DNA of 64,000 bases from Sulfurimonas sp. (GCA_028687935.1 JAQTZE010000012.1:1-64000); one strand, 5' to 3'. Counted from the stretch's first letter, positions 39,101 to 47,291 are shown. The notes: generated from the letters alone by a model not told the origin. Numbers and translations are program-made.

Positions 39101-39645
39101 TTAGTAATAGTGCCATTGTTATGATTGGTTATAGAAATTCCTTGAGCATTTGTATAACTTGAAGCATTACCGTAATATGTGGTGACGCGACTCTTATCTG
39201 TAACAGCAGCAGTGATAGTCCCTGAGTTTGTGATACTAGCATTGTTGCTATTGGTACTAGAAGTCACAAGAATACCAGTTGATGAAGCTTTTGTTGATAT
39301 TGATGATATATATGATGTTGCTGATGTTGCTGATGTTGATGTAACATTGGCGTCATTGTTTACATTAATACTCGAAACAGACCCATTCGTATCCAGAGAG
39401 AGTGCAGTATCACCAGAAACATTTAAATCTCCAGCTACAGTAACATTTATATCAGCATCAAGCCTAAAAGATTGTGCCGAGGTATTACTATCTAGAGTTG
39501 TATTTTCAGTCAGTACTGTGAAAGGAGCAGCTTGAGCCTGAGTTACATTTACTATACTTCCAACGAGCAATGCGCTCACCACTAGCGAGATTTTCCCGCC
39601 TTTTAATATCCGAAATCGTGACTTATAGTCAACTGTGTTTTTCAT
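36160..39645 (-). CDS. Large autotransporter adhesin (type Va secretion)
   Basis: 1161 residues. An extended signal peptide (1-39, cleavage after VTQAQA) precedes a Ser/Thr/Asn-rich passenger. Residues 120-400 hold about seven repeats of 40-45 residues with the core QGISIxxxxxGTITNSG; residues 400-620 hold a second family (SSITNEATGTITV, AYGI). The last 270 residues form the beta-barrel (KHAWIKPYTSFGSQDNKDG, ending LSTKYVLKF with terminal Phe). Cysteine-free. Likely a surface adhesin. The promoter carries an 11-bp-period direct repeat shared with the upstream response regulator gene. Confidence 0.9.
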   Translation of the reverse strand: MKNTVDYKSRFRILKGGKISLVVSALLVGSIVNVTQAQAAPFTVLTENTTLDSNTSAQSFRLDADINVTVAGDLNVSGDTALSLDTNGSVSSINVNNDANVTSTSATSATSYISSISTKASSTGILVTSSTNSNNASITNSGTITAAVTDKSRVTTYYGNASSYTNAQGISITNHNNGTITNSGAIAATATSDTFSYSGAASSNTNATGISISSYNNDGNISNTGIITATATATSEVSAYYDNSSSSANAQGISIANSNSGTITNSGDINAVVISNADSFKGFAYSSANAQGISIGEDNSGTITNSGTITAAATATSNANSYYGAAASSADTQGISIANNNNGTISNSGAITATATSTSTVNGSQKYSSRNTNATGILIGNSNYGTISNSGDINATSFNNGEAYGIHIESNNNGTIENTATGNITVSAPYSAYGIAADNTMNSDSSIVNAGTINVASTSSGAYGIYADRMNYNSSITNEATGTITVLSGEDAKGIATYTMYSDSSIVNAGAIDVNSTSSRASGITADSMYDNSSITNEATGTITVSANEAYGIQTQYLYGNTKVVNNGTITVDGSTTAYGIQASYIYDTSSIQNNGTITATLNGEADQGAYSIYVGYVNSSLPPLSPALIASYPDVATVLNDTEGKLYGNINVARTLTNKGLISLPHNANGEDSAYISNFTQTSTGILEIGLFSGEDGSVANTYSQLSTNTATFESGSTIKVDVKTLADYQKPLIGQTLTDVVTASNALTIDGPLNIADNSVLIKFNYFTSGTNGSDGAINLNIVQESTILDSTIAGGGNTNTQSAAAALTTISEDGNPVFDPFLLSNSGTNAQLAAAVQSTTPLGTTASVGASGQIMTGMQGIVDMRQTVNAGGSNGMNSGDELLKEKHAWIKPYTSFGSQDNKDGINGFGVRANGFGLGVDGEYAKNEKIGLAFFYTKAYVDVNNVAQTSELDVLSTLVYGNMPLFNDEVSFLYQLGYAWQNTSTTRNIAGGPTANADYTSSTAALDLKLMKTIDVSNKLIVQPMVQASYRHYKNPSYSETDAGIFNLQADSFSADEMIAGVGGIAHYRVDKDSGFIANANVGYDFRNDISTVTTAYQGAPTTTFNTAGIDNGRWGYDAGVGYEIDNVLGGEINFMYNYQAKGTAFRNNTLSTKYVLKF
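38448..39288 (-). repeat. Tandem passenger repeats within the autotransporter
   Basis: About seven coding units of 120-135 bp, each encoding a QGISI or TGISI followed by GTI(T/S)NSG. Imperfect at DNA level; they are coding, not CRISPR. Confidence 0.75.
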
Positions 39646-39676
39646 CTTCTTACCCCCGTAAAAATAGTTTGCAAAA

Positions 39677-39682
39677 AGTATA
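39677..39682 (-). promoter_or_regulatory. -10 box of the autotransporter promoter
   Basis: TATACT on the minus strand, exactly 7 nt downstream of the direct-repeat box at 39690-39707. Confidence 0.55.
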
Positions 39683-39689
39683 GCAAATT

Positions 39690-39707
39690 AAAGTCGTTAC
39701 AAAGTCG
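39690..39707 (-). promoter_or_regulatory. Putative OmpR/PhoB-type response-regulator box at the autotransporter
   Basis: Plus strand AAAGTCGTTACAAAGTCG, a direct repeat of AAAGTCG with an 11-bp period. It replaces the -35 region, as for class II activation by OmpR-family regulators. The same box, with one base changed, precedes the response regulator gene. Confidence 0.65.
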
Positions 39708-39759
39708 CCATAGTAATTCTATCTGTAAAATAGCTAGTGTTGCGTGATGCTTTACTCGT

Positions 39760-40965
39760 TTATTCTTCAAACCACTTACCGTAGTTGTTGAGATGGTTTA
39801 AGTTATGCTTGATGAGAGTGTTGAGTTGCTTGTATGCAAAAGGAGTGATTTTTGTATCTTCTCTCATACTCTCTAGTAGCTCTTCTAACTTTTTATAGTG
39901 AGCCATATTATAAAAAATCATCTCTTTTTCTATCTCTTTTATGAAAATCAGCCTTGTTTCTTGCTTGTTTTCTATCCCAAGTTCATTCAAAACTAGATGC
40001 AAAAATTTTCTCAGAGCAAAGGGAAGCTGTATATTTGGAATAAGCAGTTTGCTTATCACAACTTTAGTAGTATTGACTTTTGTGATGAGAGGGATGATCT
40101 CGCTAAGGTGAGCAAGCGTTTGTGGAATATACTCATTTTCCATTTTCCTAAAGCCTGCGTTTTGGATCTCTAAAATGATATTGTTCTTGAGCACTATCTT
40201 CATCGGAAGAGAAAAATACAAAGGCGAAGCGACATCAGAAAATCCATAATAGAGCAGTGTCTCAAGTGCATCATAATAGCTGTAAGAGACAAACAATTCA
40301 CTCGACTCTTTTGTCGGCGCATTTTGGACATAGATGCTGTTTTGGCTTAGAAAAAAGCCTGAACCAAGTACTTTGTGATTGAGATAATCAAGCAGAGGCA
40401 ATAGCACATATCGTGAGCTCTCATCACCTTCAAGATTAAATTCCCTCGACCCTAAAAAGCTCTCGATTAAAAGAGTCTCATACTGCTCATCATCTAAATA
40501 TTTTACATATTTTTCTATTTTTTTACTTTGTATTGGTAAGAGAAGTAGCTCCAAAAATTCTCTATCTGCTTTTAAATTATAAAAAATATTGGATGCTTTA
40601 TGAAAAGATATTTTTGATGTGAGATTATAAATATCGATCATCAGACACATTATCTCTTTTTGCAGCGGGTTTGTTTGCGTATTATTCGCGCTACAGAGGA
40701 GCATATCATTTTTGATTTCAAAGGTATATTCATCGACTCTTGGCATAAGATCGTTTGGGATCTCTATGGTTTTTTTCGACCTCAAATCATCACTAGAAGT
40801 ATGAATACTTAAACCCTCATCATCACAATGGATGTGTAAATCTTTATCTATATAAGCGCTGTTTGAAAGCAGTAACGCAGCAAGTCGAGACAATTTTTCT
40901 TTTAGTGGTATATTGTTTGTCTCTACAAAAGAAGCATCGACCTTTTGTAGATTTATCTTTTGCAT
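39760..40965 (-). CDS. SET-domain-like protein
   Basis: 401 residues, cytosolic. It resembles the RLSMT/SETD6 class of lysine methyltransferases: GLSIHTSSDDLRSKKTIEIP at the SET N-terminal strand, LLPLLDYLNHK at the NH motif, and ELFVSYSYYDALETLLYYGF at the SAM/Tyr motif. The C-terminal half (270-401) may be the helical substrate-binding part. The glycine-rich first motif is weak, so activity is uncertain. It follows the response regulator gene by 51 bp on the same strand, and precedes the autotransporter. A role in modifying the adhesin is speculation. Confidence 0.5.
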   Translation of the reverse strand: MQKINLQKVDASFVETNNIPLKEKLSRLAALLLSNSAYIDKDLHIHCDDEGLSIHTSSDDLRSKKTIEIPNDLMPRVDEYTFEIKNDMLLCSANNTQTNPLQKEIMCLMIDIYNLTSKISFHKASNIFYNLKADREFLELLLLPIQSKKIEKYVKYLDDEQYETLLIESFLGSREFNLEGDESSRYVLLPLLDYLNHKVLGSGFFLSQNSIYVQNAPTKESSELFVSYSYYDALETLLYYGFSDVASPLYFSLPMKIVLKNNIILEIQNAGFRKMENEYIPQTLAHLSEIIPLITKVNTTKVVISKLLIPNIQLPFALRKFLHLVLNELGIENKQETRLIFIKEIEKEMIFYNMAHYKKLEELLESMREDTKITPFAYKQLNTLIKHNLNHLNNYGKWFEE

Positions 40966-41016
40966 TTTGACCTTATCTCTTTAGTAAATGCATTGCTTAT
41001 AAAGAGAAGAGGGAGT

Positions 41017-41697
41017 TTAATTATCCTGAACAAGAATGTATCCAACATTTTTAACATTTTTAATATAGTTAAAATCATACTTTTTTTTAAGTCTGTAGAT
41101 AAGGTTCTTAATGGAGTTGTGTGATACTTCAAATTCAAAAAGTGTGTCATCCATTTTTTCAAAGCTGACTATTTCGCCTATGTTGCTAATCATCAATTGT
41201 AAAAAACGAATTTCCATTTTTGTCAAAACATGTAAAGTGGTGTTATTCTTGAGTGTATTGGTTGCGATGTTCAAGCAATGCTGAGTGGAAAATCGATGTT
41301 TTAAGGTACCATTTTTTTCAAGTTCATGGGCAAAATTTTCTAGAAATTTTTTGAGAACTTCGTATTTAAGAGGTTTGAGCAAATAGCCTGAGAGACCAAG
41401 TGAAATGCAGGAGAGAAGTATATCTTTCTCATCATGATCGCTGATGATAGTAATTGGTATTTTTTTATTGTTTGTTCGAATCTCTTTTATTAACTCATAG
41501 CCACTAAAATTTGGCATTTCATAATCTGTAAAAAGAGCATCTACTCTCTGAGATTTTAAAATCTTCAGTGCTTCTAGCCCGTCATTTGCGACATGTACAT
41601 GTCCAAAAAAGTACTCAAATGTATCTTTTAGGTGTTGTTGCATTTGAACTTCATCTTCGACAAGCAATATATCCATGGATTTTAATAGTGATAGCAA
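41017..41697 (-). CDS. OmpR-family response regulator
   Basis: 226 residues. Receiver domain with DILLVEDEVQ (acidic pocket), DALFTDYEMP (phosphoacceptor Asp near 57), and LKPLKYE (the Lys). The C-terminal winged helix is KMEIRFLQLMISNIG, then SHNSIKNLIYRLKKKYD. The TTG at 41697 is favoured because AGAAGG lies 7 nt before it; an ATG at 41676 is the alternative. No histidine kinase gene is adjacent, so it is an orphan. A direct-repeat box in its own promoter suggests autoregulation. Confidence 0.88.
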   Translation of the reverse strand: MLSLLKSMDILLVEDEVQMQQHLKDTFEYFFGHVHVANDGLEALKILKSQRVDALFTDYEMPNFSGYELIKEIRTNNKKIPITIISDHDEKDILLSCISLGLSGYLLKPLKYEVLKKFLENFAHELEKNGTLKHRFSTQHCLNIATNTLKNNTTLHVLTKMEIRFLQLMISNIGEIVSFEKMDDTLFEFEVSHNSIKNLIYRLKKKYDFNYIKNVKNVGYILVQDN

Positions 41698-41726
41698 TGT
41701 GTAACCTTCTAATAACTAATAACCTA

Positions 41727-41732
41727 ATCATA
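41727..41732 (-). promoter_or_regulatory. -10 box of the response regulator promoter
   Basis: TATGAT on the minus strand, 7 nt from the direct-repeat box, the same spacing as at the autotransporter. Confidence 0.5.
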
Positions 41733-41739
41733 CCCCAAC

Positions 41740-41757
41740 AAAGTCGTTATAAAGTCG
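41740..41757 (-). promoter_or_regulatory. Putative response-regulator box, autoregulatory copy
   Basis: Plus strand AAAGTCGTTATAAAGTCG; matches the box at 39690-39707 in 17 of 18 bases, with identical 11-bp period and distance to the -10. Confidence 0.65.
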
Positions 41758-41884
41758 TCAAACTGTATTTTTTATGAACTTTATAGCAATGTTTTTTTGA
41801 AAGCTGAACATTAAAACTATTCTGCTCAATGATGAACATAAGTTAACTTGCTGTAATATTTCAAAATTATTTAGAGTAGAAGGT

Positions 41885-42466
41885 ATGGTTGAGCATATGC
41901 AAAGAGTAGAATTTGGAGATCTTTACAGAGACAAGAAAAACGCAGTCTTTTTGGCAATCTATGTCAAAGAAATATCTCCTTGGAAATATTTTAACGACGA
42001 TATCAAAGAGATGCGCTGTCCTGCCATCATCATGATAGATAGATGGGATGGGCGCATGGGTTTCCCAGGTGGCACTGTGGATGAGGGAGAAGAGCTCCTA
42101 GACGCGCTTGTCCGTGAGATAAAAGAGGAGATAGGCATCACGGTCAAACCTGATAAAGTACACCCAATTGCCGCTCATGAGTGGAAGATAGCGACACATC
42201 TCTATGGCCTTGAAGTCCTCGAAGCGGAATTTTTACATATCTACTATCATATACTCAACAACTTTTCGCGCTCCATCTTGCTTCATGCTTATGAAGAGGG
42301 CGACAAGTCGCATTTTATCTCAGAAATTACGGGTATCAAGCTCATTCCGCTCGTGCAACACGCAGGAAAAGGGATCAACCACTTTTTAGAAAACAGCTTT
42401 GCAGGTTCTGCGAAAAATGAGCTGCTCATCATGCTCGATGAGATCTTTCATATAGAACTCAAATAA
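41885..42466 (+). CDS. NUDIX hydrolase (NUDT16-like)
   Basis: 193 residues. Intact Nudix box: GGTVDEGEELLDALVREIKEEIGI (G-x5-E-x7-REUxEE-x2-GU), preceded by GRMGFP. The FPGG form and the long C-terminal part resemble the NUDT16 subgroup, which hydrolyses nucleoside diphosphates or capped RNA. Divergent from the response regulator and convergent with the phytochrome gene. Confidence 0.75.
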   Translation: MVEHMQRVEFGDLYRDKKNAVFLAIYVKEISPWKYFNDDIKEMRCPAIIMIDRWDGRMGFPGGTVDEGEELLDALVREIKEEIGITVKPDKVHPIAAHEWKIATHLYGLEVLEAEFLHIYYHILNNFSRSILLHAYEEGDKSHFISEITGIKLIPLVQHAGKGINHFLENSFAGSAKNELLIMLDEIFHIELK

Positions 42467-42474
42467 TTTAGCCC

Positions 42475-45015
42475 TTATTCTAAAAGCATTTTAATAGTTT
42501 CATGAATATTGAGTTGTTTAATAGATATAGCAGAAATTTTATTGCTTAGTAAAGTTTCTTGAAATTTTGCTGCTATTTGCACACTAGTACATCCTATAAC
42601 GAAATCATCTCCGAAGATTCTAAAAATATGTTCATTTGGAAAAATATTTTGAAGTTTGTTGCTTATATCTTGAATATATACATTACCTGCATGCCAGCCA
42701 TGCTCTTTATTATAAAGCGACATCTCTTCTATTTCTATCAGTAAAAAATAGGGATAAAAAACATTTTGAATCAAATTGTCGGTAATCATTTTGAGATAGG
42801 ACTCGTTATAAAGACCTGTAAGTTGATCTTGAAAATAGTATGAAAAGCGTGCTTTTTCGGTATTTGTACTTGGAATTTGCGATACATGGGTGTTTATTTT
42901 AAAAGATTTTATTATGCGAACACAGGCATCTACAACAGCAGGATGGTACCATATACCACGGTAGAGGACAATTTCATCTATTGCTTCTTCTATAGTTTTA
43001 CGAGATTGGTAAATGCGGTTACTCGTCATTGCATCGATTGAATCTGCAACGATCATTATGTGAGCTGTAAGAGGGATTTCATCTCCTTTTACGCCTTTTG
43101 GGTAGCCTGATCCATTATATTTTTCATGATGATAAAGCATAATTTCAGCAAGCGGAGCGTAGTAAGAAATCCTCTTTAGTATTTCATATCCTGCGTTTAG
43201 GTGAGTTTTGATAAGAGCATATTCGGCTTGACTGAGTTTCCCTGGCTTAAGTAAAATAGCATCTGGTACTACTATTTTTCCTATATCATGCAATATCGCA
43301 GCTTCGTAGAGTTGTTCTTTATCTAATTTTGTTAAATTCATTTCATCAGCGATGATGGAGCAGTAGTTTGCAACACGTGCTGTATGTCCTGCGGTATATG
43401 CATCACGTTTTTCTATAAGGTTTACTAAACTTTCTAAAAGTTCACCATAGTGAAGTGTTTTTTCATCTTCCATTGCACGAATCTTTTTTTGTGTGAGTGT
43501 TACTTGAGTTTGAGAAGTAAGCGCTTTATAAAGATTCTTGATGCTTGATATAAAATGTGGTGCAAAGTCTATGTCAGCTTGATGCCAATGATCTGATTGG
43601 TATTTGACTATCTCTTTAAAAGCTGCGAACGAAGCACGAGGAGATATCTTACCATCAGCTTTAATGATAACTTTATTCTGTGGATCACCACCCCAAGTTA
43701 GTGTTTGAGGCTTTTCTTTTCTCGTCCATATCCAAAAACTTTCAAAATCTCCTGTAATTTTTATACATAAGATTCCAGAACATTCAGTTAAAATTTTTTC
43801 TTCAAGTTCTGGAAATTCATTTTTAAGATTCGATGTATAAAAAAGATTATTACGCATTTTTGGGCTTACTAAAGAGAGTAGTTTTAAAATATTTGTTTTT
43901 TCACAATCTTTTTTTGTAATATAAACCTCATTTTTAATAATCAAACTAAAGTTATTGCTTTGGAATAAAGTGCGAAAAAGAACACCATTTTGTGAAAGAA
44001 CATCAAAGATGTTTTTATTTCCCAAATCTTCTAGTCGTAATCCATTTATAATGGTTTCAAGAGTAGAGAGAAGATGTACGTTACGACTCTTGTAAAAGCC
44101 ATCGATTCTCGCTTTTAATACTCCTGAGAATAAAACACCAAAAGCTCTACTGAAGTCAAGCTGTTCTAAGCTAATAACATGTTTTTTTCGATGGTGACAT
44201 GCGATTAGACCCCAAAGTTTATCATCGATTATAATTGAGATCGTTAGTGTTGCTCCAACACTCATATTTTTAAGATATTCCAAATGTATAGGTGAAACGC
44301 TACGTAAATAACTGTATGTCATATCTAAAGGTTGCAAGGAGGCATCTCTAAGAAAACCAATCGGTGTATAGGATATGTCACTAATGACTCGAACTGTTTG
44401 TTTTTTATAAAGTTCACGTGCTTGGGGTGGAATGTCCGAAGAGGGAAAGTTCAAATTAAGATAAGGAATCATGCCCTCATGCTTTGTTTCGGCTATAACA
44501 CAACCGTTATATGAGGCGTCAAACTGATATACCATGACTCTATCAAATCCAGTATTTTTTTGTATCTCCAAAGCTCCTTGCAAACAAATTTCTTCAATTT
44601 GTCTATGTATAAGTATGCGTTCAAAGCTCTCAGCAATAAGAAAATTATTATTCTCTTTTATAGGATCTTGTTTAAATGCAAGGAATTCGAGTATTCCTTC
44701 TTCTTGGGAGTTACTCCAAATAACATTATAATTTTTAGCGTTGTATAATGTAGAATCAAGGGAAAATGGTTGTATATTGTAAAATATTTGTTGCTTTGCA
44801 TCTGTATTTAGTTGCGCCATCTTTAGGAGCAGTTCTGAATGGAGATTCATGCTAAGAGATGTTCCTATAAACGCAGCCGCATTTTCAAAATTATCACTTG
44901 CTCCAGTTATGAGATTTGAGGTTTTGTTATAAGAGATAGCTATACCATAAGGCTGAATAAAGCCTGGTATATGTATGGGTTCTTTTTCGCATTCTTGCAG
45001 ATTAATTGATTGCAA
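42475..45015 (-). CDS. Bacteriophytochrome with HD-GYP and GGDEF output
   Basis: 846 residues. The photosensory core is complete: bilin-attaching Cys9 in QECEKEPIHIPG, PAS (12-110), GAF (130-300) with SSDIPPQARELY (192-203) and the conserved His pair in IACHH (271-275), and PHY (310-480) with WGGDP and the tongue motif PRASF (459-463). Output is an HD-GYP domain (about 525-685; ILHDIGK, NGSGYPKGVKGDEI) that should hydrolyse c-di-GMP, then a GGDEF domain (705-846) whose active loop is FGDDF, hence doubtful as a cyclase. There is no histidine kinase module. The start overlaps bphO by 14 bp. Confidence 0.9.
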   Translation of the reverse strand: MQSINLQECEKEPIHIPGFIQPYGIAISYNKTSNLITGASDNFENAAAFIGTSLSMNLHSELLLKMAQLNTDAKQQIFYNIQPFSLDSTLYNAKNYNVIWSNSQEEGILEFLAFKQDPIKENNNFLIAESFERILIHRQIEEICLQGALEIQKNTGFDRVMVYQFDASYNGCVIAETKHEGMIPYLNLNFPSSDIPPQARELYKKQTVRVISDISYTPIGFLRDASLQPLDMTYSYLRSVSPIHLEYLKNMSVGATLTISIIIDDKLWGLIACHHRKKHVISLEQLDFSRAFGVLFSGVLKARIDGFYKSRNVHLLSTLETIINGLRLEDLGNKNIFDVLSQNGVLFRTLFQSNNFSLIIKNEVYITKKDCEKTNILKLLSLVSPKMRNNLFYTSNLKNEFPELEEKILTECSGILCIKITGDFESFWIWTRKEKPQTLTWGGDPQNKVIIKADGKISPRASFAAFKEIVKYQSDHWHQADIDFAPHFISSIKNLYKALTSQTQVTLTQKKIRAMEDEKTLHYGELLESLVNLIEKRDAYTAGHTARVANYCSIIADEMNLTKLDKEQLYEAAILHDIGKIVVPDAILLKPGKLSQAEYALIKTHLNAGYEILKRISYYAPLAEIMLYHHEKYNGSGYPKGVKGDEIPLTAHIMIVADSIDAMTSNRIYQSRKTIEEAIDEIVLYRGIWYHPAVVDACVRIIKSFKINTHVSQIPSTNTEKARFSYYFQDQLTGLYNESYLKMITDNLIQNVFYPYFLLIEIEEMSLYNKEHGWHAGNVYIQDISNKLQNIFPNEHIFRIFGDDFVIGCTSVQIAAKFQETLLSNKISAISIKQLNIHETIKMLLE

Positions 45016-45604
45016 GAAGGATCTCCTCTATCTCTAAAAACATACTGCACGCACCTAAGATAATTTCAGATGAATCTTGAGGATTTTTGTGTTCATACTC
45101 TGATAAAAAGTTGCAGTATTCACCCCAACGTTTTATAGTCTGATGTTCGTAAGCATTAAAATAGTTATTGACAGGAAAGTTCTCTTTGCCTTTGATATGT
45201 GTGAGTCTTTGAGAGAGCAGTTTTCCACCCATTGTTGAGCCTTCTAGGACATACAACATACCAATCGCTTTTGCAAAAGAATCCTCAGTATTTAAAATTT
45301 TATTTGGAGTTAGACTTTCTGTAAATATACCAAGTGCTTCTAGATCGGCTATGAGAAGATCTAGTCGCATATGAAGATGCGGGTCGAGTAAATAATTTTC
45401 CCATTCAGGCATAGCACATATTGCGGGTTCTACCCGTTTGTGTAGAATATAAAGCGCTTTGAGGTAAGAAATATACTGCTCACGAGAAATTTCTCCAGAG
45501 GCGAGTACAATTGCAAGTGGCGTAGCTTCTAGAGAGTCATGAAAAGGTTTGGTGAGTATCTTGAGCCTTGTTCGTAGTGACGTATTTTGTGTATCACTTA
45601 GCAT
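45002..45604 (-). CDS. bphO: Bacterial heme oxygenase (BphO type)
   Basis: 200 residues. TKPFHDSLEAT contains the proximal heme His; VLEGSTMGGKLLSQ is the distal GxxxG-like helix. It opens heme to biliverdin, the chromophore for the bacteriophytochrome whose gene it overlaps. This pairing is the classic BphO-BphP arrangement. Confidence 0.88.
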   Translation of the reverse strand: MLSDTQNTSLRTRLKILTKPFHDSLEATPLAIVLASGEISREQYISYLKALYILHKRVEPAICAMPEWENYLLDPHLHMRLDLLIADLEALGIFTESLTPNKILNTEDSFAKAIGMLYVLEGSTMGGKLLSQRLTHIKGKENFPVNNYFNAYEHQTIKRWGEYCNFLSEYEHKNPQDSSEIILGACSMFLEIEEILLAIN

Positions 45605-45634
45605 ATTGTCTCCTATAATTCGAAATAAGTATTT

Positions 45635-46585
45635 TTATTGAGCAATTAGCTGATCGCTATAAAAAGCATATTGCTTGCGACCATTTTTTTTTGCACTATA
45701 CATTGCAGAGTCTGCACATGATAAAAGCATCAATGCATCATCACCATTATGAGGAAAGAGACTTATCCCTATGCTACATCCTATAAATACGGATGCAGTT
45801 TTTAAATCAAAGGAGAGTGTAAATTGAGCAATTATTTTTTGTGCAATTTTCTCATAATGATCTAGATTACTTGCGTTTCCAATAATGAGTATAAACTCAT
45901 CACCTCCAAGTCTTGCTACGGTATCTCCTTTGCGTAAAATTTTTTGTAGGCGATTTGCAACTTGGACAAGAAGAAGATCACCTCCATGATGTCCAAAAGT
46001 ATCATTGACCTCTTTAAATAAATCTAAATCTAAGAAGTAAAGTCCAAACGTTTTTTTTGTACGGCTTTTACGATGAATTGCTTGTTCAATCCTATCCATT
46101 AAAAGCCTTCTATTGGGTAGTTTAGTCAATGGATCATACATAGAACTGTGATAGTAAATTTGTTTTTCATCTAGGAGTTTTTGCTCTTTATCTATATATT
46201 GAGTGATTTCATACCAAGTTTCCAGTACGCCTAGAAGGTCTCCATTATTATCAAAATAAGGATGCATAATAATTTCAAAATGATGTTTTTTCTTATGCTC
46301 ATCTTTATGTGTATGACGCAATGTTACTGGCTTGAGATTTTTTTTGATGAATTCAATCGGACATATTTTTATCTCTGCATATTCACATTCCAAATTAACA
46401 CAGCATTTTAGGTGATAACATTTTTTATTTAAAATAGCCTCTTGTTTAGTATATAAATTTTTTCCTGCTTCATTAAGTGCCTCAACGCTATAGTCTAAAT
46501 GAGTAAATAAAATAGGTATATTAAGAGAACTGATAACATCGCTCAAATAATTAGTATTTTGGTTTAGGATATGCTGCATTTGCAT
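45635..46585 (-). CDS. PAS-GGDEF diguanylate cyclase
   Basis: 316 residues. Residues 10-125 are PAS with a Cys-rich insert (KKCYHLKCCVNLEC, ICPIEFI) like the redox-type PAS with C-x-x-C spacing. The C-terminal GGDEF domain is intact: DPLTKLPNRRLLMD, DLDLFKEVNDTFGHHGGD, and RLGGDEFILI. Expected to make c-di-GMP. It overlaps the LOV-like gene by 35 bp and lies 30 bp before bphO, so it shares an operon with a c-di-GMP-degrading phytochrome. Confidence 0.86.
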   Translation of the reverse strand: MQMQHILNQNTNYLSDVISSLNIPILFTHLDYSVEALNEAGKNLYTKQEAILNKKCYHLKCCVNLECEYAEIKICPIEFIKKNLKPVTLRHTHKDEHKKKHHFEIIMHPYFDNNGDLLGVLETWYEITQYIDKEQKLLDEKQIYYHSSMYDPLTKLPNRRLLMDRIEQAIHRKSRTKKTFGLYFLDLDLFKEVNDTFGHHGGDLLLVQVANRLQKILRKGDTVARLGGDEFILIIGNASNLDHYEKIAQKIIAQFTLSFDLKTASVFIGCSIGISLFPHNGDDALMLLSCADSAMYSAKKNGRKQYAFYSDQLIAQ

Positions 46586-47291
46586 CTTCTGATTCGACCT
46601 TTTTCATAAGTGTGTATAAGGATGTAATATCTCTTTGTATCCCAAGAAAGTATTTGAGTTCAAGTGTTTTTTTATCAAAAATAGGAGAAATCGTTACTTC
46701 GTTATAGACTAACGTTCCATTTTTGTGATAGTTTCTTAGGAGAGCAGTAATAGCAACTCTGTTCCGTATTGCTTCTCGAATATCTTTCAAAACATCTTGT
46801 TCTGTATCTTCATTTTGTAAATAACGTGGATTACGACCTAAAACTTCTTCAACGCTATAGCCAAAAGTATCAACAAATGCTTCATTTGTATATATAACAG
46901 GATTATCTTCTTGATTGGGGTCTGTAATGGTGATACCATTTTTAGCTTGGTCTAAAATATCAAAAAAATATTCTTGGATGTCAGGTATTAATTCACGATA
47001 CTTTTCAAGTGCATACAAACCACCATAATAGTTCGTGATCTTGAGAGCAGGGACTTTTTTGCGCAGTTCACTGATAAGAGAGCGAACACTTTTTGAAGAA
47101 AAATCTTTTTCATACTCTTTCCAAACATAATTAAATATATCTTGACTCTGCGCTGGATATCCTCTTCTTTTGATGAGATACTCCAAGCAGGCTTTGAGTG
47201 AATTAGACAAAGTGATTGCGATAGTATGAGTAGTGAGAATTTTTCTTTCTTTATCCCAATACAAATCTGGTCCAAGTTTAATACGATTCAT
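46551..47291 (-). CDS. Winged-helix DNA-binding protein with LOV-like domain lacking the photoactive cysteine
   Basis: 246 residues from ATG at 47291 (AGGA 7 nt upstream). Residues 1-105 form an OmpR-type winged helix (LKACLEYLIKRRGYP, SSKSVRSLISELRKK). Residues 115-240 are LOV-like: NGITITDP, NEAFVDTFGYSVEEVLG, then RNPRYLQNEDTEQ where canonical LOV has xNCRFLQ; the flavin-contacting Asn residues (NYHKNGT, YNEVTISP) and the terminal Gln (FLGIQRDIT) are kept. The Cys is Pro, so no flavin-cysteine adduct can form. Redox or alternative photochemistry is possible. It heads the photosensory operon. Confidence 0.75.
   Translation of the reverse strand: MNRIKLGPDLYWDKERKILTTHTIAITLSNSLKACLEYLIKRRGYPAQSQDIFNYVWKEYEKDFSSKSVRSLISELRKKVPALKITNYYGGLYALEKYRELIPDIQEYFFDILDQAKNGITITDPNQEDNPVIYTNEAFVDTFGYSVEEVLGRNPRYLQNEDTEQDVLKDIREAIRNRVAITALLRNYHKNGTLVYNEVTISPIFDKKTLELKYFLGIQRDITSLYTLMKKVESEDANAAYPKPKY

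Noticed and set aside
38448..39288. Regular repeats that could suggest a CRISPR array
   Set aside because: The repeats are imperfect, codon-phased and inside an intact autotransporter gene. No CRISPR array was seen in the window.
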